NCBI GenBank assembly: GCA_900318775.1
Contig: ONLY01000001.1
Span: 146,082-210,081 of the forward strand
DNA: 64,000 nucleotides
Direction: 5' to 3'
From: an uncultured Prevotellaceae bacterium
GTDB taxonomy: Bacteria; Bacteroidota; Bacteroidia; Bacteroidales; Bacteroidaceae
Shown here: one piece after another, positions 36,334 to 45,661 of the stretch
Position numbering within the stretch: the stretch's first letter is position 1
How the letters are laid out: each line of letters begins with the position of its first letter
Program-made: the position numbers and the translations under genes
Notes under the pieces: model-generated
What the model was told of the DNA's origin: nothing
What the model saw: the letters and a program-made list of their open reading frames with translations, nothing else
The model's database searches: none

Positions 36334-37197
36334 ATGGCTTACAATTTGCTAAAAGGTAAAAAGGGAATCATCTTTGGTGCATTGAACGACCAGTCCATCG
36401 CTTGGAAGGTGGCAGAGCGTGCCGTTGAAGAAGGTGCACAAATCGTGCTTACTAATACAGCTGTTGCTTGCCGCATGGGTACCATTGCGGAACTGGCAGA
36501 GAAGACAAACGCAACTGTGATTGCTGCCGATGCTACCAGCGTGGATGACTTGGAAATGCTCTTCACTGAGGCACAGAAGGCTCTCGGCGGAAAGATTGAC
36601 TTTGTGCTCCACTCATGCGCCATGAGCGCAAACATGCGCAAGAAGCGTACATACGATGACCTCGACTATAGCCTGCTCGACAAGACACTTGACATATCAG
36701 CAATCTCTTTCCACAAGATGCTGCAGGTAGCTAAGAAGCTTGATACGCTGAACGAGAATGCCAGCGTGTTGGCGCTCACTTATGTGGCCAGCCACCGTAC
36801 ATTCTTCGGCTACAACGATATGGCTGACGCCAAGTCACTCCTTGAGTCTATCGCTCGTTCCTTCGGTTACATCTATGGCCGTGAGAAAGGCGTGCGCGTG
36901 AACACTATTAGCCAGTCTCCTACATACACGACAGCAGGTTCTGGCATCAAGGGCTTCGACGGTCTTTATGACTTCTCTGACCGCATGTCTCCTCTGGGTA
37001 ACGCAAGCGCAGACGAGTGTGCAGACTACTGCATCGTGATGTTCTCAGACCTCACCAAAAAGGTGACTATGCAGACTCTCTTCCATGATGGCGGTTTCTC
37101 CAACATGGGTATGTCTCTGCGTGGCATGACTCAGTACAACAAATCCTTCATCGAGGAGAACACCGATAAGGAAACTGGTAAGATTATCTACGGATAA
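36334..37197 (+). CDS. fabI: Enoyl-[acyl-carrier-protein] reductase (FabI)
   Basis: This 287-residue short-chain dehydrogenase-type enzyme performs the last reduction of each fatty-acid elongation cycle with NAD(P)H. The FabI nucleotide motif GIIFGALNDQSIAW is at 11-24, and the catalytic Tyr160-x6-Lys167 (YNDMADAK) matches FabI spacing. The C-terminus is some 25 residues longer than in E. coli FabI, as in other Bacteroidota. It is a single gene with its own promoter and a terminator just after it. Confidence 0.94.
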   Translation: MAYNLLKGKKGIIFGALNDQSIAWKVAERAVEEGAQIVLTNTAVACRMGTIAELAEKTNATVIAADATSVDDLEMLFTEAQKALGGKIDFVLHSCAMSANMRKKRTYDDLDYSLLDKTLDISAISFHKMLQVAKKLDTLNENASVLALTYVASHRTFFGYNDMADAKSLLESIARSFGYIYGREKGVRVNTISQSPTYTTAGSGIKGFDGLYDFSDRMSPLGNASADECADYCIVMFSDLTKKVTMQTLFHDGGFSNMGMSLRGMTQYNKSFIEENTDKETGKIIYG

Positions 37198-37228
37198 ACA
37201 GTATTTGTTTATCTATAGCAATAAACAA

Positions 37229-37263
37229 AGAAACGGCTGCTCCATGATGGGGCAGCCGTTTCT
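37229..37263 (+). terminator. Bidirectional terminator between fabI and the next gene
   Basis: A 12-bp perfect stem (37229-37240 with 37252-37263, core AAACGGCTGC) closes an 11-base loop between the convergent ends of fabI and the minus-strand gene. T-rich sequence follows on both strands but no long T-tract, so strength is uncertain. Confidence 0.7.
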
Positions 37264-37275
37264 GTTATCTTTGTC

Positions 37276-40200
37276 TTATTCTACTCGTGTGGCTTTGCCG
37301 TCGATGATGTAGATGCCGTTTCGTTGAAGGTCGGCTTCTTCAATCTTTATCCCTTGCAGCGTGTAAATACCTTTCGAGGAATGGATTGGACGGATGGACA
37401 GGATACCATCGGGTTCCTCTTCGGGAATGTAAGTGAGGGTGAAGTTGTCGAAGATGGTCCAGTCCTCACTGATGGTAGTTGTCTTTTTTACTCCGATGCG
37501 CAATTTGCCGTTCTCGCCTACGTTGCAGATGAGAGAGTTTGGGTAGAGCCCTGCATGGAAATAGGCGCTGGTCTGTTCCATCGTGTTGGGCACGTAGCCA
37601 TAGCCTGTGGCCATCACACCGATAGCTCCTTTCTTACCAGCCTCTTCGATGATGGACAGAAGGGGAATGCTGACGTTTTCTGAGCCGTTTGCATAGAGCA
37701 TGGCATGGAGCCGTTCGTTGGCTGCATTGTGAGTGGCGGCTGCGTTGGCAGTGTTGCCTGAACGGTAGAAGCCTTGGCAGGTGAGGAGATACTTGCCTTG
37801 TGGCAGTCCTTCAATCGTCTGATAGACATCAAAGTTGGTGTTGTATTTCTCTGCGCAGTCGTATTCTACTGTAGGAGAGCCAGACCAACCTACTTTCGAG
37901 TCGCCTTCGAACGACGGGTTGATGATGTAGTCCGTGTAGTCTGTCTTTTTGACTTCGGGAAAGGGGGACACGCTTTCAGCGCATACCTCGTTGTTATCAT
38001 TCAAATAGACACGGATGGTTTCACCTTTCTTGATGCTGTAGCCATTGAGTGAGGCTGTTGTGATGGCGATGTTGATGATGCCATCAGCACTGGCGGTGAT
38101 GTAGGCAGAAGTGTCGTCAATAAGCTGGGCGGTCAGGTTGCTGCCAGACACCATGACGGCGAGGGGATGTGCCACGGAGTTATTCTGCTGAATAGTGAAC
38201 GTGACTGTGGCCTTGTCGCGATTGATGGTGGTGGGCTGGTAGAAGACGGGAGCAACAACTGATTCTTCGCCTTGGATGTAGAAGTCTTTCAGTGTAAACG
38301 TGTTCTCGCCTTTGAAGTTGCTGGCCATGAAATAGTAGCGGTCAGCATCGGAAACGATAACACCGTTCCAGCCTGTGGGCAGTTTGTCTTTCAGCGTCAG
38401 CATAAGGCTTGCCATCTCTTTGGTCTTTTCAGCATTGATGTTGCTATAATAAACGAGGTTGCGGGCATCCACCACCTCGCCTGCCTTCACAGAACGTGGA
38501 GTGTTGGAGTACATCGGGTATAGTTTCGATGTGTAGATGGAGTTGTTGGCGCCACGGTCGCCAAAGCCAATCTTCTTGCCGTTGCCAGTCGAGATGACAC
38601 CCAGTTCGTTGTCTATATTCACCCATTCACTCTCAAAGGTGGTGAAGGCGCTTCCGTCCAGTTGCTTGTGGCTAATGCTTTCGCCCTTATTATAATATAA
38701 TGTACGTGTAGTCTTCATCAGCTCGTCTGTAGAGATGGCAAGCAGACCACCTTTCTCGGCGTTGATAGTGGCTGCAGCGTTGGCTGTCACGTAGTCGAGA
38801 TAGATGAGGGCGTTCTGTGGGGTGGAATAGATGGCAAAGCGGTTATTGAGTTTATTGCCGTTCACATTCAATTCACCGTTCATTACGTAGCTGTTGCCCT
38901 TTAGTTGGTAGATACCGCTCACGACAGGCGTGGCATTAGTGCTTTGGCCTGATACTTCGTACCAGCCAGTCAAGTTACCTGTGTTGTTGGCACGGTAGGG
39001 CACCACTATTTTGTTCTTGTCGGGGGAGTTCGCTGCAAAGTAGCCGGTGTAGGACTTCAGCCCTTTGCTCCACGAGAAGCAAGAGAAGCGGTTGTCTGTT
39101 GATGCGCGGACAATGTTTTGGCAAGGAATCATGCGGGCCTCTCCATACTGCTTGTTAAAGTCGTCCCATGTCGTTGGGGTGAGGTCGGCGGTGGAGAGTG
39201 CATCGTGCATCAGGTAGGTCATCATCACTCGGTGGGCCTCCACGCCCATGCGGCGTGCACCTACGTCGGCACGCAGTAGCCAAGAACCGTCGGTGGTTGT
39301 CTTTTGACGTGCTTGAATATACTTGTAGGCCATATTCTCCAGCATCAGGGCATGTGGGTCTCGCAGGAAGCAGGCCATGGTTGAGTAGCTGGTGATTTGG
39401 TCATAGAGGAAGAGGCTCCAGTCATTGCCATTTGGCATAGCCAGTTCGCCATCAGGCAGTGCGAGCCAGTTCAGGATGTTGTCCTGCACCTCTTGATTGT
39501 GGTGCATCAGGGCATTAGTCTTCCACTTTTCTGTGCCGTACAGTCCCAGCTGGAACATCTTGAGGGCAAGAGCTGCCTCGCCCAGCTCTTGTTGTACTAC
39601 ATTCTGATAGGAAGTGTGGAAGAGATTGTGGTTCTGAAGTGAATAGTCATCGTAGAGGTTTTGTCCCTTGTAGAGATCTGCGATGGTTGTATTGTCGTAC
39701 CATTCGTCGATAATAGTGGTGTTGTTCACATCGGAGGGGTGTGAGTAGCTGTTGATGGCGAACTCGCGCAGACGCTTGAACCATTTGTCGGCCAGAGGGT
39801 CATTCGGGAACAGTCCAAGTGTAGCGGCGAGAATGTCAGCCTCCCACCCGTTTTCCTCGGCCTTGGTGTCGCCTGCATAGCCAGTGGGGATGTTGCGGTA
39901 AAGCTCATAGTTGCACTCGGCTTTCAGCAGTTCGTAGATGTATCCTTTCTGTGCATCGCTGAGGTTGTTCCATTGGAAGAAAGCGGAGTAAGCTACAGAC
40001 ATCGCCCAGAGAGAAGACTCCCATGCGACATCACTGGTGGAGGTGCTGCCCCAATAGTTGCCTCCTGAGCAGACCTTGAGTTTATTGGCCTTGTGGGTAG
40101 AGTATGCGAAGACGAGCGACTTCTTGGCCATATCTTTAATCTTATCCCAAGTCACACCTGCTGGCAAGGTTACACCTGCTGGCTTTCCATACTTGACGAG

Positions 40201-41067
40201 GAAAGCGCAAATCATGGAGAGGTCAGCGTTGGGACGCACACCGCGTTCGTCGTTGCCCATCGTGTTCTCGCCTTTGAAGGCACCGCATGCTTCCCCTATG
40301 GAGTTGGGAGCTTGACACTCCTGAAAGTCGTTGACAAGGTATGTGGAGAAGTTGGCGAGCATCTGCAGAAGGTCTTGTTTCATGGTGGCTTCAGACACAA
40401 AGTCTGCCTTGATAACGCCTTCGGTGAAGGAGGAAACGGCTTCTTCTGTAGGATCTTCAGGTTCTGTGTATTCGTTAGGGAGACGGTAGAGCTTTATGTT
40501 GTCGAGAAGAATAGATGCACCGGCTCCATTCACGAAGTTGATGTTGAGGCCTAAGTTGATGGTGGTCTCTGCCGTCAGTTCAAAGACGGATTCTGTGGTT
40601 GCCCATGTGGATGGAATGCTTGTGGCGAAGGATAAAGAAGTGGATGCGGTTCCAGCCACGACAGAAGCTGTGGTTGCCGAGGTTGTAGCTGCTTTGTTGT
40701 CGATGACAAGCTTGTATTTGCCTGCTTGTAGTTTCACTTTCTGAGTGAGCGAAACGTTTTGGGCTGTCCATGCGTTGCGAAGGTAAAGCATCTGTTGTCC
40801 ATCGGAAGGTGAGCCTGGAGCACCATAGTTGTTATCGGTGGCGGTAGCAGAGGCAGTCATGATGTCCACCACTGCATAGCCTCCAGAGGGAGCCGTGAGT
40901 GTCCAGCCTGTGACGGATGATACTGCATATCCACCACGCGAATCGGTGGCTCCGCTGGTTGCATCTTGCTCGAAGGATGGATTCTGAATGTATTGTGAAG
41001 TGATGTCTTCTTGTGCTGTAGCGGTAAGCGCCAATGCAAAAAGAGAGAGAATGAATGCTTTTTTCAT
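37276..41067 (-). CDS. Large secreted carbohydrate-active-enzyme-like protein (alpha-toroid)
   Basis: This 1263-residue protein has a clear signal peptide (cleavage near TATA-QED). Residues about 25-195 and 1030-1210 both begin with Y-I-x-N-P-S-F-E and look like two galactose-binding-type carbohydrate modules. Residues about 215-600 are helix-rich with Trp-, Tyr- and Asn-rich motifs (NGWEADILAATLGLFPND, NHNLFHTSYQN), as in alpha/alpha-toroid polysaccharide lyases. Residues about 640-930 are beta-sandwich-like, again as in such lyases. The last 45 residues end in GIYIIDGKATRVE, a common Bacteroidales secretion-tail pattern. I do not recognise the exact family; a polysaccharide lyase is the leading guess, and catalytic residues are not assigned. 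Confidence 0.6.
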   Translation of the reverse strand: MKKAFILSLFALALTATAQEDITSQYIQNPSFEQDATSGATDSRGGYAVSSVTGWTLTAPSGGYAVVDIMTASATATDNNYGAPGSPSDGQQMLYLRNAWTAQNVSLTQKVKLQAGKYKLVIDNKAATTSATTASVVAGTASTSLSFATSIPSTWATTESVFELTAETTINLGLNINFVNGAGASILLDNIKLYRLPNEYTEPEDPTEEAVSSFTEGVIKADFVSEATMKQDLLQMLANFSTYLVNDFQECQAPNSIGEACGAFKGENTMGNDERGVRPNADLSMICAFLVKYGKPAGVTLPAGVTWDKIKDMAKKSLVFAYSTHKANKLKVCSGGNYWGSTSTSDVAWESSLWAMSVAYSAFFQWNNLSDAQKGYIYELLKAECNYELYRNIPTGYAGDTKAEENGWEADILAATLGLFPNDPLADKWFKRLREFAINSYSHPSDVNNTTIIDEWYDNTTIADLYKGQNLYDDYSLQNHNLFHTSYQNVVQQELGEAALALKMFQLGLYGTEKWKTNALMHHNQEVQDNILNWLALPDGELAMPNGNDWSLFLYDQITSYSTMACFLRDPHALMLENMAYKYIQARQKTTTDGSWLLRADVGARRMGVEAHRVMMTYLMHDALSTADLTPTTWDDFNKQYGEARMIPCQNIVRASTDNRFSCFSWSKGLKSYTGYFAANSPDKNKIVVPYRANNTGNLTGWYEVSGQSTNATPVVSGIYQLKGNSYVMNGELNVNGNKLNNRFAIYSTPQNALIYLDYVTANAAATINAEKGGLLAISTDELMKTTRTLYYNKGESISHKQLDGSAFTTFESEWVNIDNELGVISTGNGKKIGFGDRGANNSIYTSKLYPMYSNTPRSVKAGEVVDARNLVYYSNINAEKTKEMASLMLTLKDKLPTGWNGVIVSDADRYYFMASNFKGENTFTLKDFYIQGEESVVAPVFYQPTTINRDKATVTFTIQQNNSVAHPLAVMVSGSNLTAQLIDDTSAYITASADGIINIAITTASLNGYSIKKGETIRVYLNDNNEVCAESVSPFPEVKKTDYTDYIINPSFEGDSKVGWSGSPTVEYDCAEKYNTNFDVYQTIEGLPQGKYLLTCQGFYRSGNTANAAATHNAANERLHAMLYANGSENVSIPLLSIIEEAGKKGAIGVMATGYGYVPNTMEQTSAYFHAGLYPNSLICNVGENGKLRIGVKKTTTISEDWTIFDNFTLTYIPEEEPDGILSIRPIHSSKGIYTLQGIKIEEADLQRNGIYIIDGKATRVE

Positions 41068-41106
41068 AAATAGGTCAGGGAATAGATAGCAGTTAGTGGA
41101 AAAGGT

Positions 41107-41167
41107 GTACCCCTCGGACTGGATGCGACGTACCCCTCGGGTACGGCATGCTGTACCCGAGGGGTAC
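41107..41167 (-). repeat. Three-unit 23-bp-period palindromic element of a second type
   Basis: GTACCCCTCGG (41107-41117), GTACCCCTCGGGTAC (41130-41144) and GTACCCGAGGGGTAC (41153-41167) start exactly 23 bases apart. Units 2 and 3 are exact reverse complements and would form a 15-bp stem with an 8-base loop, extended by a flanking C-G pair. It lies between the aspartate aminotransferase gene and the start of the secreted enzyme gene on the minus strand. No T-tract follows. Confidence 0.85.
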
Positions 41168-41193
41168 GCCTAAAAGGAAGTAAATAAGAGGAA

Positions 41194-42387
41194 TTACTTG
41201 AGGCGTGCCAAGGTCTCCTTGATGCGCTTCATGGATTCTACGATGTTTTCATCGCTGGTAGCGTAGCTCATGCGGAAGCATTCAGGCGAACCGAATGCGT
41301 CGCCACCAACAGTCGCCACATGGCCAACCTCGAGCAGGTACATGGCAAAGTCGGTAGAGTTATTGATGACACGGTCACCGTCCTTCTTGCCAAAGTAGCT
41401 GGAGCACTTAGGGAAGAGGTAGAAGGCGCCCTGTGGCTCATTAACCTCGAGGCCGGGAATTTCCTTAGCGAGCTTCACGATGAGGTTCTTGCGACGCTCG
41501 AAGGCTTGGCGCATGTCTTCCACACACTGCTGTGGGCCAGCGAATGCTGCCTCGGCAGCTTTCTGAGATACCGAACAAGGACCTGAAGTGTACTGGCCCT
41601 GCAGCTTGTTGCAACCTTTTACAATCCAGTCGGGCGCAGCGATGAAACCAATGCGCCAGCCTGTCATGGCGTATGCTTTTGATACTCCATTGATGACTAC
41701 CACGCGGTCTTTGATGTCATCGAAAGAAGCCATTGAGGCGTGCTTGCCGACATAGTTGATATGCTCATAGATTTCGTCAGCGATGACAATGACGCGCTCG
41801 TGCTTCAGCAGCACGTTCTTCAAACCTTCCAACTCTTCCTTGCTGTAGACAGAGCCTGTAGGGTTGCTGGGTGAGCAAAGGATGAGTGCACGAGTCTTTG
41901 GCGTGATGGCAGCTTCCAATTGTGCGGGAGTAATCTTGAAGTCCTGCTCAATGGGTGCATCGACGAATACGGGTGTGCCTTCAGCTAAGAGCACCATCTG
42001 TGGGTATGAGACCCAGTATGGAGCAGGGATGATGACCTCATCGCCCGCATTGATGATAGCCATGATAGCATTGCAGACAGACTGCTTGGCACCATTGGAA
42101 CAGAGAATTTGAGAGGGCTTGTAGTCCAGTCCGTTCTCGTTCTTGAGTTTGTTGACGATGGCCTGTTTCAACTCTGGATAGCCTGGCACGGGACTGTAAC
42201 GGCTCCAGTTTTCTTCTACAGCTTTGATGGCTGCGGCTTTGATGTGGTCGGGAGTGTTGAAGTCGGGTTCACCAACACTCAAGTTGATAACGTCCACGCC
42301 CTGAGCTTTCAGCTCGGAGCTCTTCTGACTCATAGCGAGCGTAGCAGAAGGGGAAAGTCTGTTAAGACGGTCTGATAGTTGTTCCAT
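41194..42387 (-). CDS. aspC: Aspartate aminotransferase, class I PLP-dependent
   Basis: This 397-residue fold-type I aminotransferase interconverts aspartate/2-oxoglutarate and oxaloacetate/glutamate. SPSNPTG at about 172-178, the PLP lysine Lys237 in NGVSKAYAMTGWRIGF, and a C-terminal FRMSYATSDENI with the substrate-binding Arg are present. The N-terminus (LSPSATLAMSQKSSELKAQG) marks the AspB-type subgroup common in Bacteroidota. It follows ribBA by 53 bases on the same strand and may share its transcript. A closely related specificity cannot be excluded. Confidence 0.88.
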   Translation of the reverse strand: MEQLSDRLNRLSPSATLAMSQKSSELKAQGVDVINLSVGEPDFNTPDHIKAAAIKAVEENWSRYSPVPGYPELKQAIVNKLKNENGLDYKPSQILCSNGAKQSVCNAIMAIINAGDEVIIPAPYWVSYPQMVLLAEGTPVFVDAPIEQDFKITPAQLEAAITPKTRALILCSPSNPTGSVYSKEELEGLKNVLLKHERVIVIADEIYEHINYVGKHASMASFDDIKDRVVVINGVSKAYAMTGWRIGFIAAPDWIVKGCNKLQGQYTSGPCSVSQKAAEAAFAGPQQCVEDMRQAFERRKNLIVKLAKEIPGLEVNEPQGAFYLFPKCSSYFGKKDGDRVINNSTDFAMYLLEVGHVATVGGDAFGSPECFRMSYATSDENIVESMKRIKETLARLK

Positions 42388-42440
42388 ATATAATTTATGT
42401 TTATATTAATTTACTAATGTTGAACGAAGGGCTTGTTGCC

Positions 42441-43658
42441 TTACTTGTTGAAGTGCAATGTGTGCCCCATGCGCTCCTTTTTCGTGTGTAAATAGCGCTC
42501 ATTGTATTTGTTGGGGGTAATCTCAATCGGCACGTTCTCAACAATCTCAAGTCCGTACCCCTCAAGTCCGACACGTTTTACGGGATTGTTGGTGAGGAGG
42601 CGAATCTTGCTGATACCAATCTCGCGCAGGATTTGAGCTCCCACGCCGTAGTCGCGCAGGTCGGGGTCGAAGCCCAAATGGATATTGGCATCTACCGTAT
42701 CTAGTCCTTCTTCTTGTAGCTTGTAAGCGGCTATCTTGTTCATCAGACCAATGCCACGACCTTCTTGAATCAGATAGACAATAGCGCCCTTGCCCTCCTT
42801 TTCGATGAGCTGCATGGACTTGTGCAGTTGCTCACCGCAGTCGCAACGCTGACTGCCAAAGATATCGCCTGTGGCGCAGCTGGAGTGCATGCGTACCAGC
42901 ACGGGTTCGTCGGGCTTCCATTCTCCTTTGATGAGTGCTACATGCTCAAGGCCGTTACTCTTTTGGCGGAATGGAATAATGCGGAAATGCCCATACTCTG
43001 TTGGCATATCAGCCTCCACGCCTTTCTCTACCAAACTCTCTTTTTGCAAGCGGTATGCGATGAGGTCTTTGATTTGAATGAGTTTCATGTCAAATTCTTT
43101 GGCCTTCTCAACAAGTTGTGGCATGCGCGCCATTGTGCCGTCGGGATTGAGAATCTCAATGAGAGCGGCTGCTGGGCGCAAGCCTGCCAAGCGAGCCAAG
43201 TCAATGGCAGCTTCTGTGTGGCCAGAACGGCGCAGCACACCGTTGTCCTGTGCATAGAGGGGATTGATATGTCCTGGGCGGCCGAAGTCCGTGGGTTTAG
43301 CATCAGGATTGGCCAACCACTGAATAGTGGCGGCGCGATCGTGGGCGCTGACTCCTGTTGTACAGCCCTCAAGTTTATCGATAGTCACCGTGAAAGGAGT
43401 GCCCAGCATGGAGGTGTTCTCCTCCACCTGATGGGGCAGTTCTAGCTCCTTGGCGCGTGACAGGGTGATGGGCGAGCAAAGCACACCACGTCCTTCGCGG
43501 AGCATGAAGTTTACCTTCTCTGGAGTTATCATCTCTGCAGGAGTGATGAAGTCGCCTTCGTTCTCACGGTCTTCATCGTCAACTACAATGACGAACTTCC
43601 CTTGACGGAAGTCCTCGATGGCTTCTTCTATCTTACTGAACTGAAAGGATGTTTTCAT
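42441..43658 (-). CDS. ribBA: RibBA: DHBP synthase / GTP cyclohydrolase II
   Basis: This 405-residue bifunctional enzyme starts both branches of riboflavin synthesis. Residues 1 to about 205 are 3,4-dihydroxy-2-butanone-4-phosphate synthase, with the acidic [10 protein letters not shown] at about 26-35 and [16 protein letters not shown]. Residues about 206-405 are GTP cyclohydrolase II, with the zinc cysteines in [17 protein letters not shown] and the LLTNNPVK motif. Length is normal. It overlaps the end of the upstream LptF/G-type permease gene by 26 bases, so the two are translationally linked. Confidence 0.96.
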   Translation of the reverse strand: MKTSFQFSKIEEAIEDFRQGKFVIVVDDEDRENEGDFITPAEMITPEKVNFMLREGRGVLCSPITLSRAKELELPHQVEENTSMLGTPFTVTIDKLEGCTTGVSAHDRAATIQWLANPDAKPTDFGRPGHINPLYAQDNGVLRRSGHTEAAIDLARLAGLRPAAALIEILNPDGTMARMPQLVEKAKEFDMKLIQIKDLIAYRLQKESLVEKGVEADMPTEYGHFRIIPFRQKSNGLEHVALIKGEWKPDEPVLVRMHSSCATGDIFGSQRCDCGEQLHKSMQLIEKEGKGAIVYLIQEGRGIGLMNKIAAYKLQEEGLDTVDANIHLGFDPDLRDYGVGAQILREIGISKIRLLTNNPVKRVGLEGYGLEIVENVPIEITPNKYNERYLHTKKERMGHTLHFNK

Positions 43659-45546
43659 ATATGTATGTTTTTATTTGCTCTGAATATTTGATGATGGCGC
43701 GCAAGTCTTTCCTGCGGCGGCGATAGAAACGGAAGTTGCGCGTTTCCATAACGGGGTAGCCGTTGAGGAGCCGGAGCACTTGCCTGTCTTTACTGTTGGA
43801 GAGGACGTCCACGATATATTCTGTCATCAGCATGATGCCCTCTGCCTTCATGTCTTCACGTTTAGAGAAGAAGTAGCGGGCAATGTAGGCCATATAACCA
43901 AAGAAGGTGGAACGTGGCAATTCTCCAAGATACTCTCGACTGGTTGTGATAAGCTGCTCCAGCGTCTTGTGCATGTCGGCATAGTCAGGGTCGTTGATAA
44001 TGACCTCCTTACGGGTGATGTTGCGCTTTGGACGGATGCCTAATAGCTTTCGCCATAAGTTTACGTAGGCATCCATGTTGAATACTGCAGAATCGTTGTT
44101 GGACTTGATAGTGAAGAACACGCCTAATGGCGTCAGTACAATGGTGCTGAGCCACATGCCTAACCATACGGGCATGCCGCCTTCGCGACCCACTTTCATG
44201 CCAAACGTGTTGATGATATAGTAGGTGATGAAAATGATGACAGCTACAACAACAGGGAAACCTAAGCCGCCTTTGCGGATGATGGCTCCGAGTGGCGCAC
44301 CGATGAAGAAGAACATCAGGCATGCCAACGACATGGTGATTTTCTGCCAGTATTGTATCCAGTGCCGGCGAATCTGCTTGTCGCCAGACTCCATCATGTC
44401 GGCTTTGTAGCTCACATCCATTTCTTGGAAGCTGGCTTTCTGTAGGGCGCTCATCAATATGCGCTGCTTGGCTTGCGAATCGCTCTGGCGATATAGTGTG
44501 TCAAGATTGACGCTTGATTGTGGCGCAGTCTTGGCATGGCGATGTGCAAGATAGTCGTCCTCCGATTTCTTCAAGACCTTTCGGAGACTGTCTGGCATCT
44601 CTGCAATGGAAAGGGAATCGTAGTCGGAAAGGCGTGCTACATGGGGATAGGTAAGCGCGCTGCGCTGCATCTCGGCATAGAAAACGACGCTGACACTATC
44701 GTAGTAGCTCTCCATCGAGTCGATGTCGTGTGTCAACTGTTTCATGTCCTTCGTCATGGCATTGCCGGCAATGTCCTCTTGGTCGGCCATGTTGAAGTTC
44801 GTGTCAAAGTCGATAATGAAGTGCTTTTCCACGAAAGTCTCTCTGCGGTAGGGCACGTCTTGGGTCTGTAAAGCATCGCCCTGCAGGTTCTCAAACTGTT
44901 CGCCTTGGTATAGGTGGAGCAACAGGTGCATCTTGTTGCTGGTCGTTTCTAGGCGTCCAGAGTCTGCAAGGATAATGTGTGCTTGGCTTACACCATCTTG
45001 AAAATTGTAGATGATGATATCGTAGAGCATTCCTGTCTTCTCGTTCTTCTTTTCTACATAGAGGTTGATGTTCTCAATTCCATCGTAGAAGACACCCTCT
45101 GGGATGTCCAGCTCAGGAGACTTCATTTTCATGGAGGTCAGCAGCTGCAAAAGCTTCTGTTGAGCATCTGGAGCAATTCTGTTTTGGAAGTGGAATGACG
45201 CCAAAGACAACAGCGAAATAAGGATGATGAGAGGACGGAGTGTTCGGAACAATGAGATGCCGGCTGCTTTGATGGCGAGCAGCTCTAGGCGCTCACCAAT
45301 ATTTCCAAACGAGATGAGCGATGCCAACAGAATCGCCAAAGGGAGTGCTAACGGAACAAGGGTCTCCGCAGCATAGAAGAAGAATTTGACGTATATGTCG
45401 AACGTGAGCCCCTTGCCAACTAATTCATCAATGTATTTCCATAGAAACTGCATCATAACGACAAAAAGACTGATGCAGAAAGTACCTGCAAACAGAGAGA
45501 GGAAATTCCTCAAGATAAACATGTCAAGTCGTTTGATGAGTCTCAT
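43633..45546 (-). CDS. LptF/LptG-family (YjgP/YjgQ) permease
   Basis: This 637-residue inner-membrane protein belongs to the family whose members form the LptFG channel that moves lipopolysaccharide out of the inner membrane with LptB. Hydrophobic spans lie in the first 130 residues ([22 protein letters not shown] and neighbours) and again around 390-480, with a large periplasmic part between, as in the family. It is longer than E. coli LptF/G (about 360), as usual in Bacteroidota. ATG 45546 was preferred over 45588, because the upstream frame reaches into the promoter. LptF versus LptG is not resolved. Confidence 0.85.
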   Translation of the reverse strand: MRLIKRLDMFILRNFLSLFAGTFCISLFVVMMQFLWKYIDELVGKGLTFDIYVKFFFYAAETLVPLALPLAILLASLISFGNIGERLELLAIKAAGISLFRTLRPLIILISLLSLASFHFQNRIAPDAQQKLLQLLTSMKMKSPELDIPEGVFYDGIENINLYVEKKNEKTGMLYDIIIYNFQDGVSQAHIILADSGRLETTSNKMHLLLHLYQGEQFENLQGDALQTQDVPYRRETFVEKHFIIDFDTNFNMADQEDIAGNAMTKDMKQLTHDIDSMESYYDSVSVVFYAEMQRSALTYPHVARLSDYDSLSIAEMPDSLRKVLKKSEDDYLAHRHAKTAPQSSVNLDTLYRQSDSQAKQRILMSALQKASFQEMDVSYKADMMESGDKQIRRHWIQYWQKITMSLACLMFFFIGAPLGAIIRKGGLGFPVVVAVIIFITYYIINTFGMKVGREGGMPVWLGMWLSTIVLTPLGVFFTIKSNNDSAVFNMDAYVNLWRKLLGIRPKRNITRKEVIINDPDYADMHKTLEQLITTSREYLGELPRSTFFGYMAYIARYFFSKREDMKAEGIMLMTEYIVDVLSNSKDRQVLRLLNGYPVMETRNFRFYRRRRKDLRAIIKYSEQIKTYIYENILSVQ

Positions 45547-45585
45547 TCTTATGCACCTGCGTGCGCACGCAGACATTTTGGGGTG

Positions 45586-45593
45586 CAAAGGTA
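45586..45593 (-). promoter_or_regulatory. -7 box of the lptF/G-ribBA operon
   Basis: The minus strand reads TACCTTTG, 40 bases before the permease start. It is part of a 20-bp inverted repeat shared with the prfB promoter. Confidence 0.75.
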
Positions 45594-45635
45594 ATGATTT
45601 TTAAACGAAACGCATACTTTTCCCCTAAAAATCAT

Positions 45636-45643
45636 TACCTTTG
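45636..45643 (+). promoter_or_regulatory. -7 box of the prfB promoter
   Basis: TACCTTTG lies 19 bases before the prfB start, so the leader would be only about 10 bases long. Confidence 0.75.
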
Positions 45644-45661
45644 CATCAAAATTGACTCATT

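Larger units (their letters stand above)
45585..45644. repeat. 20-bp perfect inverted repeat carrying divergent promoters
   Basis: The 20 bases starting TGCAAAGGTAATG at 45585 recur exactly as reverse complement ending at 45644, about 20 bases apart. Each arm contains a -7 box, so two divergent promoters sit in mirror-image sequence. Confidence 0.85.
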
